Assembly (NCBI GenBank): GCA_009176605.1
Contig: SEYY01004880.1
Span: 2,501 to 56,539, forward strand
Source: Armadillidium nasatum
Lineage: Eukaryota > Arthropoda > Malacostraca > Isopoda > Armadillidiidae
DNA: 54,039 nucleotides
Direction of reading: 5' to 3'
Below are positions 33,819 to 45,040 of the stretch, one piece after another. Position 1 is the stretch's first letter. Every line of letters begins with the position of its first letter. The position numbers were made by a program, and so were the translations under genes. The notes under the pieces are model-generated. The model ran no database searches. It saw nothing but the letters and a program-made list of their open reading frames with translations, and was not told where the DNA came from.

Positions 33819-34063
33819 CACAATGTAGATAGAGATCACTGGCTTTTCTCACTCTGAGTTTTTTGCTGTTCCTTAGGAACCTTCTCACTACATCATGCAC
33901 TTGGCACTGCGTGGTTTCGGACCCCGCCCCGACGGTTCGGGACTGGGTACTCTGTGCCCGATGAAGATAATATTGGTAGTGATTGTAAAGTTAAGTATAC
34001 AATTAAATTGGTGGTGGGTCTCGTAGAGTAGAGGCGGGGAATATATTTCCAAAAATTCAAAAA
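33819..34063 (+). other. E10 3' UTR remnant (F1b)
   Basis: Starts mid-UTR at ACTAACACAATGTAGATAG (matching E2 near 6066) because of the upstream deletion. Keeps GATGAAGATAA, ATTGTA (33982-33987) / TACAAT (33998-34003), GGTGGTGGG, GGCGGGGAA and the CAAAAATT tail. Confidence 0.76.
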
Positions 34064-34098
34064 TAATTATGACTCTCTTAGGCGGGAGTAACTATGAC
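34064..34098 (+). repeat. Target junction E10/E11
   Basis: TAATTATGACTCTCTTA (34064-34080) then a 28S-type start at 34081 ending ATGACAC; the usual TCTCTTA end is replaced by ACTTTTAT. Confidence 0.85.
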
Positions 34099-34200
34099 AC
34101 TTTTATATTTTGCAATTTCGTCAGATTTTGCAGAACGTGCTTGATATTCATAGTAACTATACCTGGTTGGTTCCAACAGAGGAGGGGGGTCTTGCAGGGA
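34099..34200 (+). other. E11 composite leader: F1 5' UTR plus RT snippet
   Basis: F1-type leader (GCAATTTCGTCAGATTTTGC, GATATTCATAGTAACTAT) joins a ~35-base RT piece (TGGTTGGTTCCAACAG, GGTCTTGCAGGGA; coding for a WF..RGVLQG-like stretch) and then the F2 5' UTR. The same three-part join is present at 39018 and 41284. Confidence 0.8.
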
Positions 34201-34528
34201 GTTTGATCACAGCTTCCGTGCGACGTCGCTCTCAAGTGTTGAATTACGCGAAATCAAGAATAAAACTTAACACCTTGGTCGCAGCTTCCAGACTACGTCG
34301 TTCTCACGAGACTTGAATTATAGCCATCAACAACAGAAGCTTACACCGTGAGAAAATAAGTCTAAGCGAGAGTCGGTAATTCCTCAAGCCGTGTTCCGAT
34401 CTCCCTCGAATACGGACTGCTTTACCAACGAGGTAACGAATAGCGACCCTTCCCTGCTAACGGAAACGTGAGTATCTTTGTCGGTCCGCAGATACATATT
34501 TAGAAAGCTTGCTTCTATATAGCTTCTG
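34201..34528 (+). other. F2 5' UTR of E11
   Basis: GTGCGACGTCGCTCTC, AATTACGCGAAATCAAG, with an extra ~70-base partial repeat (CAGCTTCC..ACGTCG.TCTCA occurs at 34210 and 34275) not seen in the other F2 leaders. Ends at AGCTTCTGATGG. Confidence 0.68.
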
Positions 34529-37500
34529 ATGGAACGTCAGAGGCGCGGAGAACCCCGTGGCGGATGACCAGCCTGACGCTGGCTCCGTGTGCGGGATATT
34601 CGAACGCGGTTTCGAGAGTTAAGGCATGAGAGTCCACTACCGGCTCGCTCATCCGGAGCAGTTCCATGCCGAGGAACTGGCGGCTCGTGGATTGGTGAAG
34701 GAGAGGTGGACCTCTAGCGAGGTCGCCGCTCTGATGAACCATGAAGCGAAACTATTATAGATGGCCTCACGGACGGAATTAACCAGAGGATGGCGGCGCT
34801 TCACCCTTCCAGGACTCTTGAGGCCATAAAGTCGCGGAGGAGGGGGAGCTATCTGGAGGGGGTGGCTAGTAGAGTTGATATCCTGCTGGCCAGAGAAAAC
34901 CCCCCCAGGGTCCCCCGCCGATCCAAAATCCGGCCGATGATAGACTCCTGGATTTACCTGGGGCGCTGCCCGATGACGGTGTTCCTGAAGTGAGAGTAGA
35001 TTGGAGGATGGCCATGTCAGCGGCCGTTGATTCACTGTTGGTCGAAGCTAACGGAGTGGAAGGCTCTACGCCGGTACAGCTAAATGCGGGGGAGGACGTC
35101 CTTGTCAATACCGAGGCACTCCTTAACGTAGTACTGGCGGGGGCTGGGGTGGTCCCTAGGCGCGCAGAGAACATAGCAGCCGCCAGCCCGACCTCCCTCG
35201 GGAAGGGAACCCACCACCCCTTGGAGCTCGGAACCTCCGTCAGTGGAAGTGGGAGAAAGTCCAGCGGCTTTGGCAAACGTCCAGGGGGAAAGCAGCTGAT
35301 GTCGTGTTGAATGATCATATCATTCAACAGGATAATATCCCACAGGAGGATAAAACGAGGTACTAGAGAGATCTTTGGTACCGAGTCAGTCCCCGACGAC
35401 AGACAGTCGGGAGATGTCAATTCGAATCACTTACTCGCCGAGCCAGTCACCACAGCGGAAGTGACTTGGGCACTGAGGGGGATGGCGGATACCTCCCTTG
35501 GACCGGACGGAGTTAATCTAGACTCCATAAAGAAGGTACGCGGGGCCCTGCTCGCTGCCCTATTCAATTAAATTTGGCTGACCGGTGACTTGCCTCCTTC
35601 CATGAAGGGGGCGAGGACTGTGGTCATCCCGAAAAGTGCCGCTCTAGAAGGTCCGGGGGAGTTCCGACCAATAACCATCACGTCGGTACTCACAAGATGT
35701 TTCCATCGAATCTTGGCCGACAGGTGCTCGAGGGGTACGACCATTTCGCCGCGACAACGGGGCTTCGTCAAAGCAGATGGTTGTGCTGAGAACATTGTGG
35801 TACTCAGTAGTCTGCTGAGTAATGCGCAGCAGGAGCGTAAGGGATCGTTGTACGGCGCCTTCATAGACCTGAGGAAGGCGTTCGACTCAGTCTCTCACAA
35901 CTCCATTGCACGCTGCCTCCTTAGGGTTGGAGTACCGGAGCAGTTGGTTGGGTATATCGTAGCGCAATATACCCATGCTACCACCACTCTCAACGGGGAA
36001 CAACTTCCAATCAATCGGGGTGTCAGGCAAGGGGACCCGCTGAGCCCCTTCGTCTTTAACTGTTTGCTCGACTCGGTCCTGGCGGAAATCCCAGAGGGTC
36101 TGGGTGTACCCATGGGAGACGGGGAGGTCAGTCACTTAGCCTTCACGGATGACGTGGTTCTCCTTAGCTCTTCCAGGTCAGGGCTTCAGGCTATCCTGGA
36201 ATGAACAAATGTTCCACCTTCGCCATCGTCGTAGACGGGAAGCGGAAGAGGTGGCTTTGGGATATAACACACTTTGCCGTCGGGGATCAACCGATGCAGG
36301 CTCTCAGTTGTCGCGAGAAGTATAGGTACCTTGGGGGCAGAGATCGAAATGCGTAAACAGGGGCTTGGAGAAGTCCATGCAAATTTCGCTAGAAGGTTGA
36401 TGAGGGTCAAAAACGGTCCCCTACGTCCACAACAAAAACTATGGATTACTAGGGAAAATCTTATCCCCTCCCTCTGGCATGAGCTTGTATTCTCATTTGG
36501 GATCACAGCAGGCCAGTTGGAGAAGCTCGACCGGACCTAACGGGACTTTATAAGGCAGATTCTTCATCTACCTAAAGACGTGTCCCTGGGGTTCTTTCAC
36601 TCATCAATTAAAGAAGGCGGTTTGGGCATTCCAAGGATCTCGACCCGTGTGCCTGTATTAAGATCCAAAAGGCTTGACAAGCTGGCTGACTCACTCGACA
36701 ATGTTCTTCAAGCGGTCATGGAAACTGGGTTCTTTTTAAAAGAATCTCAAAAGGCGGCTCGATGGCGAGTTAAAGGTATGCGCATCGGTGTGAAATAGGC
36801 GAAAAGGATCTTCATCGGGATCTTCTTTACTCGTCCCGTAACGGGAGGGGATTATCCGGTGTCGAAGAGGCCTCAACCTACTCCCATGAATGGTTAAGGG
36901 GTTGCACTAATCCCTTCCGCCGGACAGACTTTCGACTCCCTGAAGTTGAGGGGCAACCTCATCGCCACGGGGGAGAGGAGGTTGAGAGGGAGGGGGACTC
37001 CTCCCTGTCCTGTAGGCTGTAGAGTCGGCGACAGTCTGGAGCATTGGCTCCAGGGCTGGCCTGAGAATCACCTTCTGCGGGTGAGCAGGCACGAGAAGAT
37101 AGTGAATTACGTGGCTGCACAGCTGCGCGAAAATTGGCACCGAGTAGCTGTGGAGCCCGCAATTCCAACCCCCGCAGGCATGAGGAAACCGGACCTGGTC
37201 ATTGAGACCAGAGAAGGGACTACTCATGTGGTAAACGTCCAGATTGTCTCCGACTCTAACGTCACTAGTCTAAGAGCGGCCCATGAACGTAAGGTGACGT
37301 ACTATAATACGCCGCCTGTTCTGGAATGGGTCGAACGATGGCGGCAGGGCACAATGCCCCGACCAGACATACGAGCCGAGATTGGGTCCATAATCTCGTG
37401 GCGGGGTTATCTAGCCGCTAATAGTTCGCTTACCATGCGTAGACTGGGTTTGAATTCCTACCAACAGGGAATCATTATAGTAAAGGCTATGCAAGGTTCT

Positions 37501-37557
37501 CTTGCCATAGTCCGAAGCAGGTTGAGGCGGGGATTGCCGAGGTGGCAAGCCGGTTAG
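34529..37557 (+). pseudogene. E11 (F2): heavily decayed R2-like protein
   Basis: Start ATGGAACGTCAG matches E6. The finger region has CGIF and a stop before GMRVHYRLAH; the Myb part is split. RT pieces: [42 protein letters not shown] (frame 1, 35590-36204). The catalytic box reads FTDD (36142) instead of FADD. A deletion follows LQAILE. Thumb RPQQKLWITRENLIPS, knuckle C-x3-C...H..C and endonuclease RKPD survive in separate frames; at the second acidic site it reads VVNVQ (Asn for Asp). Ends WQAG at TAG near 37555. At least eight frame breaks make this the oldest-looking F2 copy. Confidence 0.88.
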
Positions 37558-38982
37558 TGAAGCGTCGAAGGAGGGTTGATAAGGGTCTGTCCGAAGCTGT
37601 TACTGGAGGGTCTGAGCGTCCGAAGAGTGGCTGAGTGTTGGCCTTCGCGGGGGGGTTTCTCCCCGGGGGATGTAGGTTGGTCGGCTGTGGTACCAAATCC
37701 GGGGTGGGCCAACCGTTCGGGGCCCCTAGGTTTTTGGTCCTGGCGGGGGCATCTCGGGGTTGGCTTTTGCGGAACGGTCCGCTCGGGGGAACCAGGGGGA
37801 AAGTCTTGGGGTTGTGCCTCATTGGCACCTCCCCTTAGCAGGAGCATGATTTGCTGGCGGCGAGTTTGAGGACCTCGGCAGTGCGGAACGAAACTCTGCG
37901 CTGTCGCAGGTCTGGGCTGGTATCCTGGGGAGCCTGGGCGGACGTTAGTGTGTTGTTTATAACCTCCTGGGTGCTTTCGGGGGGAAACCTGCCTGTCGGG
38001 TGTGAGGAAGTACTCTGCACCCGGCTTCGGGGGTGTTGGGCGTGCGGCTCAATGCTCCTGTTTTTGGTGCTTTGGTCGGTTGGCTCTGCATCCCGGGTTC
38101 TAGGTTTCTCCCCTGCGTTAGGAGTTGTTTGCTGCCGCCCTCTGGATTAGTGATGACCTCTGGTGGTGGTGGAAGCTCTCCTCTCACCTGAACTCTTCGT
38201 GGATAAGTGGGGTACTCCCGCAAATGGGGGTATGCATTGCTGGGCGATGGTTTCCGGAGAGGTCGGGGCCCATAAGAGTCTGGGTGCAGCCCCCGATGGG
38301 CCACTCGCTTCGGTGTGCTGTCCCTCGCCGTGAAGGTACAGCTCTCATGTTGGCGGAGCTTGCGCTGTCGGGTCTTGGGTGTCTGAGGGAGGGAACCATA
38401 AGAGTCTGGGACCCTCCTAACGCGCCTTAGATTCCGACGGGCCGGCTTCCGTCGTCTTCTTTATTTACATCTTAACCTAGTCGAGATCGTGAGCTGTGTA
38501 TCGCAACCGCGGGGTCTGGCGCGGACTGGCTCTGTCCGTCCGGTGTGCTGGATTTAACATCTGGTTGATGGTATAAACGGCGCAGATTGTCACTCGGGTC
38601 TCACAGATCTGGGGGAAATCAGATTAGTCTCCGTAGCCCTCGGTCGTGGGGTTGACCCACGCCAACGATCGGGTCTAAGCTCGGCCAAAATAGGGGGGTG
38701 ACTCTGGTTGTGGGGCGGGGTGCTTCTACACCCCCCGGCCGAACACGAAATCGCCAGGCCTGGAAGTCCCGCAATCAGTTCCCGCCTCAAGGAAGCCTCA
38801 TGCTTACGACCCTTTGGCCGTAGAACGGCTGGGGCATTGGGGTGGGGAGCCTCCAATGTAGTGGCTTAAAGCGAGCGCATAGGGCTGTCGCGATGATGAG
38901 AACATCCCCTGACGTCTACGAGGCGTCAGCTCTGAAACTCTAATGTTGAGTACTTGAGGTCGCGGGGGCTCTGAACGATATG
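37558..38982 (+). other. F2 3' UTR of E11, 1.4 kb
   Basis: Diverged homologue of the E6 and E17 3' UTRs with the same landmarks (GGTGCTTTCGGGGGG, GACGGGCCGGC, GGGGAAATCAGAT, CGGTCGTGGGGT). Near the end: CGCGATGATGAG (38890), hairpin TGACG (38910-38914) / CGTCA (38924-38928), CTCTAATGTTGAGTACTTG and GGGGGCTCTGAACGATATG. No poly(A). Confidence 0.76.
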
Positions 38983-39017
38983 TAATTATGACTCTCTTAG
39001 GCGGGAGTAACTATGAC
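38983..39017 (+). repeat. Target junction E11/E12
   Basis: TAATTATGACTCTCTTA (38983-38999) then a 28S-type start at 39000 ending ATGACAC, as in E11 and E13. Confidence 0.85.
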
Positions 39018-39297
39018 ACTCATTTATATTCTGCAATTTCGTCAGATTTTGCAGAACGTACTTGATATTCATAGTAATTATAACTGGTTGGTTCCAACAG
39101 GGGAGGGGGGTCTTGCAGGGAGTTTGGTCACAGCTTCCGTGCGACGTCGCTCTCGTGTTGAATTACGCGAAATCAAGAATAAAAGCTACACCTTGGGAAA
39201 ACACGCACAAGCGAGAGTCGGACACCTCTACGACGCAGTTGATTCTCCTAGTCAGCTACGTACCTGTTAATATCAGAGGGACCAATAACTAATAAGT
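39018..39297 (+). other. E12 composite leader and partial F2 5' UTR
   Basis: F1 leader, RT snippet (TTCCAACAGGGGAGG, GTCTTGCAGGGA) and F2 5' UTR (GCGACGTCGCTCTC ... ACCTGTTAATA) in the same order as E11. After ACCAATAACTAATAAG it switches to an F1c RT. The F2 start codon and finger are not reached. Confidence 0.8.
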
Positions 39298-39299
39298 AA

Positions 39300-40940
39300 T
39301 TAGCACTCCTGGACTTCCGAAAAGCGTTTGATTCCGTTAATCATGAAGTGATGATGGGATTATTAGAGGACATTGGCCTCCCACCCAGAGTTCTTAATTA
39401 TTTAAAGAACGTATGGAAGGGTAAAATTAACCTTAAGTTCGGACTGGTTTAGGCAGGGTAGGGGGGTTCAAGGGGACCCACTTTATCCTACCTTGTTTAA
39501 CTTATTAATCGATTACATCGTGGCAGGCCTTAACAAAAACCTCGGGGTATCTTTGCATGGTAAATTAATTAACACACTCGTCTATGCCGATGATTTAGTA
39601 TTTATGGCTTCTTCTAGATTAGGCTTACAAGCTAACTTGGATAAGCTTGTGGAAAGGGCGGCAAGTCTCGGTTTGACATTAGGTATTGGAAAGTGCGCGA
39701 TACTTGGATTAGAGTGGATCGGCAAAGCGAAGGTAATAGGTGATCACAGAAGTTTCTCAATCAATATCTTGGAGATCCCTGTGGTCAAAGGTGATGATAT
39801 TTATAAATACTTGGTGTGAAGATTGGAAGCAAAGGTCCTACTTGGTGGATAATTGAGATTCTCTTCAAAAAGTACCTGGTGCAGCTCTTAAACCTCAACA
39901 AAAGATGTTTCTAATTAAGAAATATCTTCTACCTAAATAATACTATCAACTGGTTCACCAGTGGGTTACAGTCATGACCCTCAGGAGCATGGATAAGTGT
40001 ATAAGGAGTACGGTCCGTAGGATTTTACATCGTCCACACGACACTCCTACACCCATGTTCCATGAACATCCCAGTGATGGGGGTCTGGCTGTGCCCGAAC
40101 TGGAAAAAGTTGTACCAGCACTTTAAGCCGGTTTTAAGAGCAGAATGGAAGCTAGAGGAGGGTTTTGGAATGAAGTAGGAAATGCGATCAAAATCCCGCA
40201 TTCTAATAGAGTTAGGAGTGTTAAAGTAACTGATTTCTGCGATGGGAAAGGTTTCGGAGAAGCATCTAAGCATCTAGCCTGCTATAAATGGTTGTCTGAC
40301 GGTTCTAGACTGATGTCAGGGTCAACATTTATAGAAGCCGTAAGATCAGGCACGGGCTGGTTGCTACAAAGGAAAGGTCTTCGAGAGGTAATAGGGCGCA
40401 GCAGATGGTAAATCTGACTTGCGATTTGGGCTGTAGAAAAATCGAAACTTTAGGACACATCTTGCAAGAATGCCCCCATACCGCCCATCTCAGAAATGAG
40501 AAACATGACCAAGTCAACTTACTGTTGAAGACCGCACTGGAGAAAAAGGGATACACCTCCATTCTAGAGCCTACCATCGCTACAGCGGCGGGCATCCGAC
40601 GTCCGGATATAGTGTGCTGGAAAGCCGATTCTGCACATGTTATCGACACCACCATCTGCGCGGATGCTCACGCTGCTAGAATGGAGGATGTTTCAAAGAA
40701 AGGTCGATTACTACAGGAATGAAGATATTAAACACCTGGGTTAGGAGGCAATCAGGTACTGGTGCAGTAGCAACGGACGCGCTGGTGATGAATTGGAGGG
40801 GTGACCTATGTCGCCGCTCACAAAAGTTGCTAGCGCGTCTGGGGTTGCTGGATACCATTAAACTGATGGAGGTAAGATCACTTGAATATTCGGTTAGGAT
40901 AGTTAGGTTTTTCAAGCAGGCGGCGGGGCACTGGGGTTAG
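39300..40940 (+). pseudogene. E12 (F1c): decayed R2-like RT-endonuclease, 5' truncated
   Basis: Begins in the RT at LALLDFRKAFDSVNH. Then WFRQGRGV with a 3-base gap before QGDPLYP (Ser to Tyr), YADD at 39583, CAILGLEWIGKAK. From 39819 several frameshifts and a stop split the thumb (LKPQQKMFLIKKYLLPK then TAA) and the palm-to-knuckle linker. Knuckle CDLGC...HILQEC and RRPDIVCW...VIDTTICADA lie in 40405-40722. The end AAGHWG is at 40938. F1c by sequence but more diverged from E3 and E9 than those two are from each other. Confidence 0.87.
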
Positions 40941-41252
40941 ACCAGCCATTTCAGGATTGCTTTTCCGTGAAGGGGCTGGGGTTTCTCGATAGTTACTTTC
41001 CGCCCATCACCTACCTGCCAGTGATGTCTTTAGTTCCGTAGGCATTTTGAAGAGAGGTTACATGACTTGGGTTGTTGAGTGGGGGGCCCCCAAACTTGTA
41101 TTAAGTTCGAAGTAAAATGGAGTCACTTGCGTCTTGCCCTAACCACTCAGCAGCTGTAGGTCGTGTGATCTATCTTCGTTCTTAACAAGTGTGTTTTAGT
41201 TTGGTTTTCATAGATAGGTTTAAGGATAGACAGGGAAGTATAATAAAAAAAA
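40941..41252 (+). other. E12 3' UTR (F1c, diverged)
   Basis: AGTTACTTTCCGCCCATCACC, CCTGCCAGTGATG, GTTGAGTGGGGGGCCCCC, ending in GTATAATAAAAAAAA. Same length and layout as the E3 and E9 3' UTRs. Confidence 0.7.
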
Positions 41253-41283
41253 TTGACTCTCTTAGGCGGGAGTAACTATGACA
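41253..41283 (+). repeat. Target junction E12/E13
   Basis: TTGACTCTCTTA (41253-41264) then a 28S-type start (41265) ending ATGACAC. Confidence 0.83.
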
Positions 41284-41530
41284 CTCATTTATATTCTGCA
41301 ATTTCGTCAGATTTTGCAGAACGTGCTTGATATTCATAGTAACTATAACTGGTTGGTTCCAACAGAGGAGTTGCAGGGAGTTTTGTCACAGCTTCCGTGC
41401 GACGTCGCTCTCAAGTGTTGAATTACGCGAAATCAGAATAAAACGCTACACCTTGGGAAAATACGAACAAGCGAGAGTCGGACACCTCTACGACGCAGTT
41501 GATTCTAATCAGCTGCGTACCTGTTAATCA
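41284..41530 (+). other. E13 composite leader and partial F2 5' UTR
   Basis: Third copy of the F1 leader / RT snippet / F2 5' UTR join. The snippet is slightly shortened (AACAGAGGAGTTGCAGGGAG). The F2 part ends at TACCTGTTAATCATC, within a few bases of the place where E12 leaves it. Confidence 0.8.
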
Positions 41531-41559
41531 TCCGTAGCCGGCCAGAAATCAAAAGCTGG

Positions 41560-41825
41560 CCAGGCTTTGGTAATTGACAACGATAAGCGCGGATGCTCAA
41601 GGCTGCGCCCTGGGAGCGGTCTATGATCTGAAGGTAAGATATGATGTTCAGGACATAAGATCCTGGGTTGCAAGAACAAAGGAAGCTCTCGTGATGAACT
41701 GAAGAGGGAATTTGTCCTCCCGAAGTTTGTCATTAAGAACCTTGAGTGTCCCCTTCCGTCACGTCAAGTTGATGGAAATACGGAACCTTGAGGGCTCAAC
41801 CAAGGCAATCAGGTTCCATAAAACC
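41560..41825 (+). pseudogene. E13 (F1a): endonuclease C-terminal fragment
   Basis: After ~35 unassigned bases (GGCCAG...CTGGCC hairpin), the sequence matches the last ~90 codons of F1a: VID near 41570, AVYDLKVRY, EALVMN followed by TGA (TGG to TGA), RGNLSSRSLSL, FRHVKLMEIRNLEGS. Frameshifts are present near 41590 and 41730. The RT and the RRPD motif are absent, so this is a non-autonomous remnant. Confidence 0.75.
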
Positions 41826-42170
<345 letters not shown>

Positions 42171-42185
42171 TAATTATGACTCTCT
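42171..42185 (+). repeat. Target junction before E14, tag type
   Basis: TAATTATGACTCTCT, then CGCGATG at 42186. Upstream is unassigned DNA rather than an element tail. Confidence 0.83.
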
Positions 42186-44020
42186 CGCGATGATGCCGTT
42201 GATTATCAGGATTCTTCATAGAGTCCTGAGTGCCAGACTATCGGTAATCAGGCATAATAACTTCCAGGCTGGTTTCTGTGCTGGAAAAAGCACTTCTGAG
42301 AACATCTGCCTTTTGAGGGATCTGATGAGTTCGGCGGGGCCCAGAAAAACGTCTACATATCTGGCCCTGCTGGACTTTCAGAAGGCCTTCGATTCGGTAT
42401 CTCACCCGACTCTTATGGGTCTCCTTTATGATATGGGAATTTCCCCGGCGGTTGTGGGATATATACAATCTGTGTATATATCTACTAGGTTGACCGTTGG
42501 GGATGGCTGGTTTGCGCAGGGGAGAGGGGTCCTTCAGGGGGACCCGCTCTCACCTCTCCTGTTTAACATAGCAATAGACTATGTGCTGAAAGGTCTGAAT
42601 GGAAACATCGGGGTAGAGTTCGGGGGTGAGAGGATCGGGGCTTTGGCTTACGCGGATGATGTCGTTCTCTTGGCGTCATCTCGCGAGGGTTTGAATGATT
42701 CGCTTAACAGGTTTGTCCAGAGAGCTGCCCGAATTGGACTAACTTTGGGAATCCAAAAATGTATTACATCTGGTCTAAGATGGCTGGGTAAGGAGAAGAA
42801 AATAATCGGGGACGTTTCCCCTTTTGAGGTTCAGGGAGAAAGAGTTCCCTCATTATCATGGAGAGGCATTTGTAAATATCTGGGAGCAGAGTTTAGTCTG
42901 GGAGGAACTACCAAGTGGGCCGGGGCGAGAATGGTTGAAGATCTTAGGAAGCTCTCGGCAGCGTATCTCAAACCCCAACAAAAGATGATGCTGCTGAGGG
43001 CCTACTTACTCCCCAAAAGTTACTACGCCCTTCTGCATCAGAAGGTGTCTAACGGGGCCCTGAGGGGAATGGACAGGGCGATTCGAGCTGCCGTTAGGAA
43101 GATTTTGCACTTGCCCGGGGATACCCCGGTCCCCATGTTCCACCACCATCCAGGAGATGGAGGGCTGGGGGTCCCCGAGCTGGAGGTTGTGATTCCAGAC
43201 CTTAGAGAAAAGTTGCGTTTAAGATTGCTGGCCAGGGGTGGCGTCTGGGAACATGTCGCGCGGGGCATACAGGCTCCGGTCTCGGGCCGACCTCGCAGGA
43301 CTCTGGTGTCAGAGTTCTGTGATGGCCTGGGGCTGGGCGAGTCCCGCCGGCAGCCCGGTTGCCACTCCTGGATCAGGGACGGCTCTCAGTTGATGAGCGG
43401 TTCGACGTATGTTGAAGCTATTAAGTCAGACTAGGTGTCATAAACACCAGAGAGCGTGCGGTCAGGGGGAGACCTCATATCCTGCAGGATAAGCTATGCG
43501 ATCTCGGCTGCCCAAGGATTGAGTCCTTGGGCCACATTCTGCAGGAATGCCCGGCGGTAGCCGGTCTTAGAGTGGCGAGACACAATAATATTAATGACGC
43601 CCTCAGAGCTGCTCTGGTGAGGAAAGGTTATAATACGGTGACGGAACCGACGATACCCACGGAGGCGGGTATTCGTCGACCGGACCTGGTGGCTTTGGAA
43701 AGGCGAGTTGGCGTGGGTGATTGACACCACGGTGTCAGCGGACGGATATGGAGCAAATATGAGCGCGGTGTACCATCGGAAGTGTGTATATTATGACACA
43801 CCGGACATCAGAGCGTGGGTGCGGGCTACTTCGGGCCTTCAATCGGTGAATTTCGCCGCGCTGGTGATGAATTGGCGAGGAGATCTGTGTTCCAGATCTC
43901 TAACCATGCTGAGAGCGCTGGGAGTCTCTTCCTCCATTAAGATCTTGGAGGTTTCGGAACCTGGAGGGCTCCGCAAGAATAATTAGATTCTTCCGTGCAG
44001 CCTCCGGCCGCTGGAGATAA
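42186..44020 (+). pseudogene. E14 (F1b): tag-led R2-like RT with intact core
   Basis: The tag CGCGATG abuts ATGCCGTTGATTATCAGG, so tandem ATGs at 42190 and 42193 start an open frame of 414 codons: MPLIIRILHR, FQAGF, LLDFQKAFDSVSH, GVLQGDPLSPLLF, YADD (42649), thumb LKPQQKMMLLRAYLLPK. A one-base deletion at about 43424 (AAGTCAGA for AAGATCAGA) ends it. Frame 3 carries CDLGC...HILQEC and RRPDLV. An extra T at about 43695 shifts to frame 1 (WVIDTTVSADG), and an extra T at about 43955 shifts again before SGRWR and TAA 44018-44020. The start is 5' truncated: finger, Myb and the first RT blocks are missing. All three frame breaks are single-base. Confidence 0.92.
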
Positions 44021-44711
44021 CTCAGCCGTCTGCTTTAATTAGCGGACAGGGGTCGGGAGCCTTCTGATGGAAGACTCTCGCCCATCACGAAACCCGCCCG
44101 TGATGTTAAATTATTTTGTACATAGTGGACGTTTAAGGGGTCGGTTTACCCTAGCTCCTTGAGCGGCGGAGATTGCCGTTGGTAAACGATTGGGCTTGGT
44201 GCGGGCTCTACCTTTTGCCAAACTATATTGGCTTATTTATTTTATTAAATATTTTATTTATTTATTTTATTATTATATTTACTTATTATTTTTATATTAT
44301 TGAGATTATCAGAATTATGTACATCCACTCATTACATATTATACAGGCAAACAGCCAATTTATATGGCTTATTTATTTTATTAATTTATTTATTCATTTA
44401 TTATTCAGTATATATACTCATCTTTTTATATTATTAAATTCATAGGCATTATGTACATTAAAGTTATAGTCAGACGACTGTTACAAATTAATAGTTCGAG
44501 CTAGGGTGCCAGGTCTTCATGACTATCATCTATTTAATGTCCTCTCCTAGTGAGTGCGTCGTCATGTTTTCCGGCTGTTCGGGGCTCGGTATTCCGTCAC
44601 CGGTGAAGATTAATTCTTTTAATGACTGTAGGTGATAAAGTACAATCATAATGGTGAAGGTGTTAAGTAGGTAGAAGGCGGGGAATTTTTAATACAAAAA
44701 TACAAAAAAAG
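44021..44711 (+). other. E14 3' UTR (F1b)
   Basis: GGACAGGGGTCGGGAG, CATCACGAAACCCG...CGTGATG hairpin, GACGTTTAAGGGG (44129), AT-rich middle, CCGGTGAAGAT, GACTGTA (44624-44630) / TACAATC (44641-44647) with one mismatched pair, GGCGGGGAA, tail with ACAAAAATACAAAAAAA. Confidence 0.77.
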
Positions 44712-44726
44712 TAATTATGACTCTCT
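44712..44726 (+). repeat. Target junction E14/E15, tag type
   Basis: TAATTATGACTCTCT followed by the tag at 44727. Confidence 0.85.
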
Positions 44727-45040
44727 CGCGATGATGCCTAAAACCACAGCAAAAGTTGGTGCTGATACGTTCGTATCTTCTGCTCAAGCAGGGGTTTGCG
44801 GCAGTTCACGCAAACTTCGCCAGAAAATTGATGAGGGTCAAAAACGGTCCCCTAAGTCAACAAAAGCTATGGATCATTAGGGAAAAGCTTATCCCCTCCC
44901 TCTGGCATGAGCTTGTGTTCTCTTTTGAGATCACAGCCGGTCAGTTGGAGAAGCTCGACCGGACCTCACGATACCACGATTTGCGCTGACGCAAACGCGG
45001 CGGTTTTGAGTGCTGTCTTTGAGATGAAGAAAAGATACTG
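44727..45040 (+). other. E15 leader: tag / F1 thumb / F2 thumb / F1 endonuclease mosaic
   Basis: Order: tag CGCGATGATGCCTAAA (44727-44742), F1 thumb to TCGTATCTTCTGC (about 44782), F2 thumb (CTCAAGCAGGGGTTTGC to GACCTCAC, about 44782-44970), F1a endonuclease piece (GATACCACGATTTGCGCTGA to AAAAGATACTG, to 45040). It then jumps back to the N-terminal side of an F1a RT. E16 has the same first three parts and simply continues. E15-E17 share small changes absent from E6 (CTAAGTC, GCGGCAG, GGATCATTAG), so their leaders have one origin. Confidence 0.85.
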
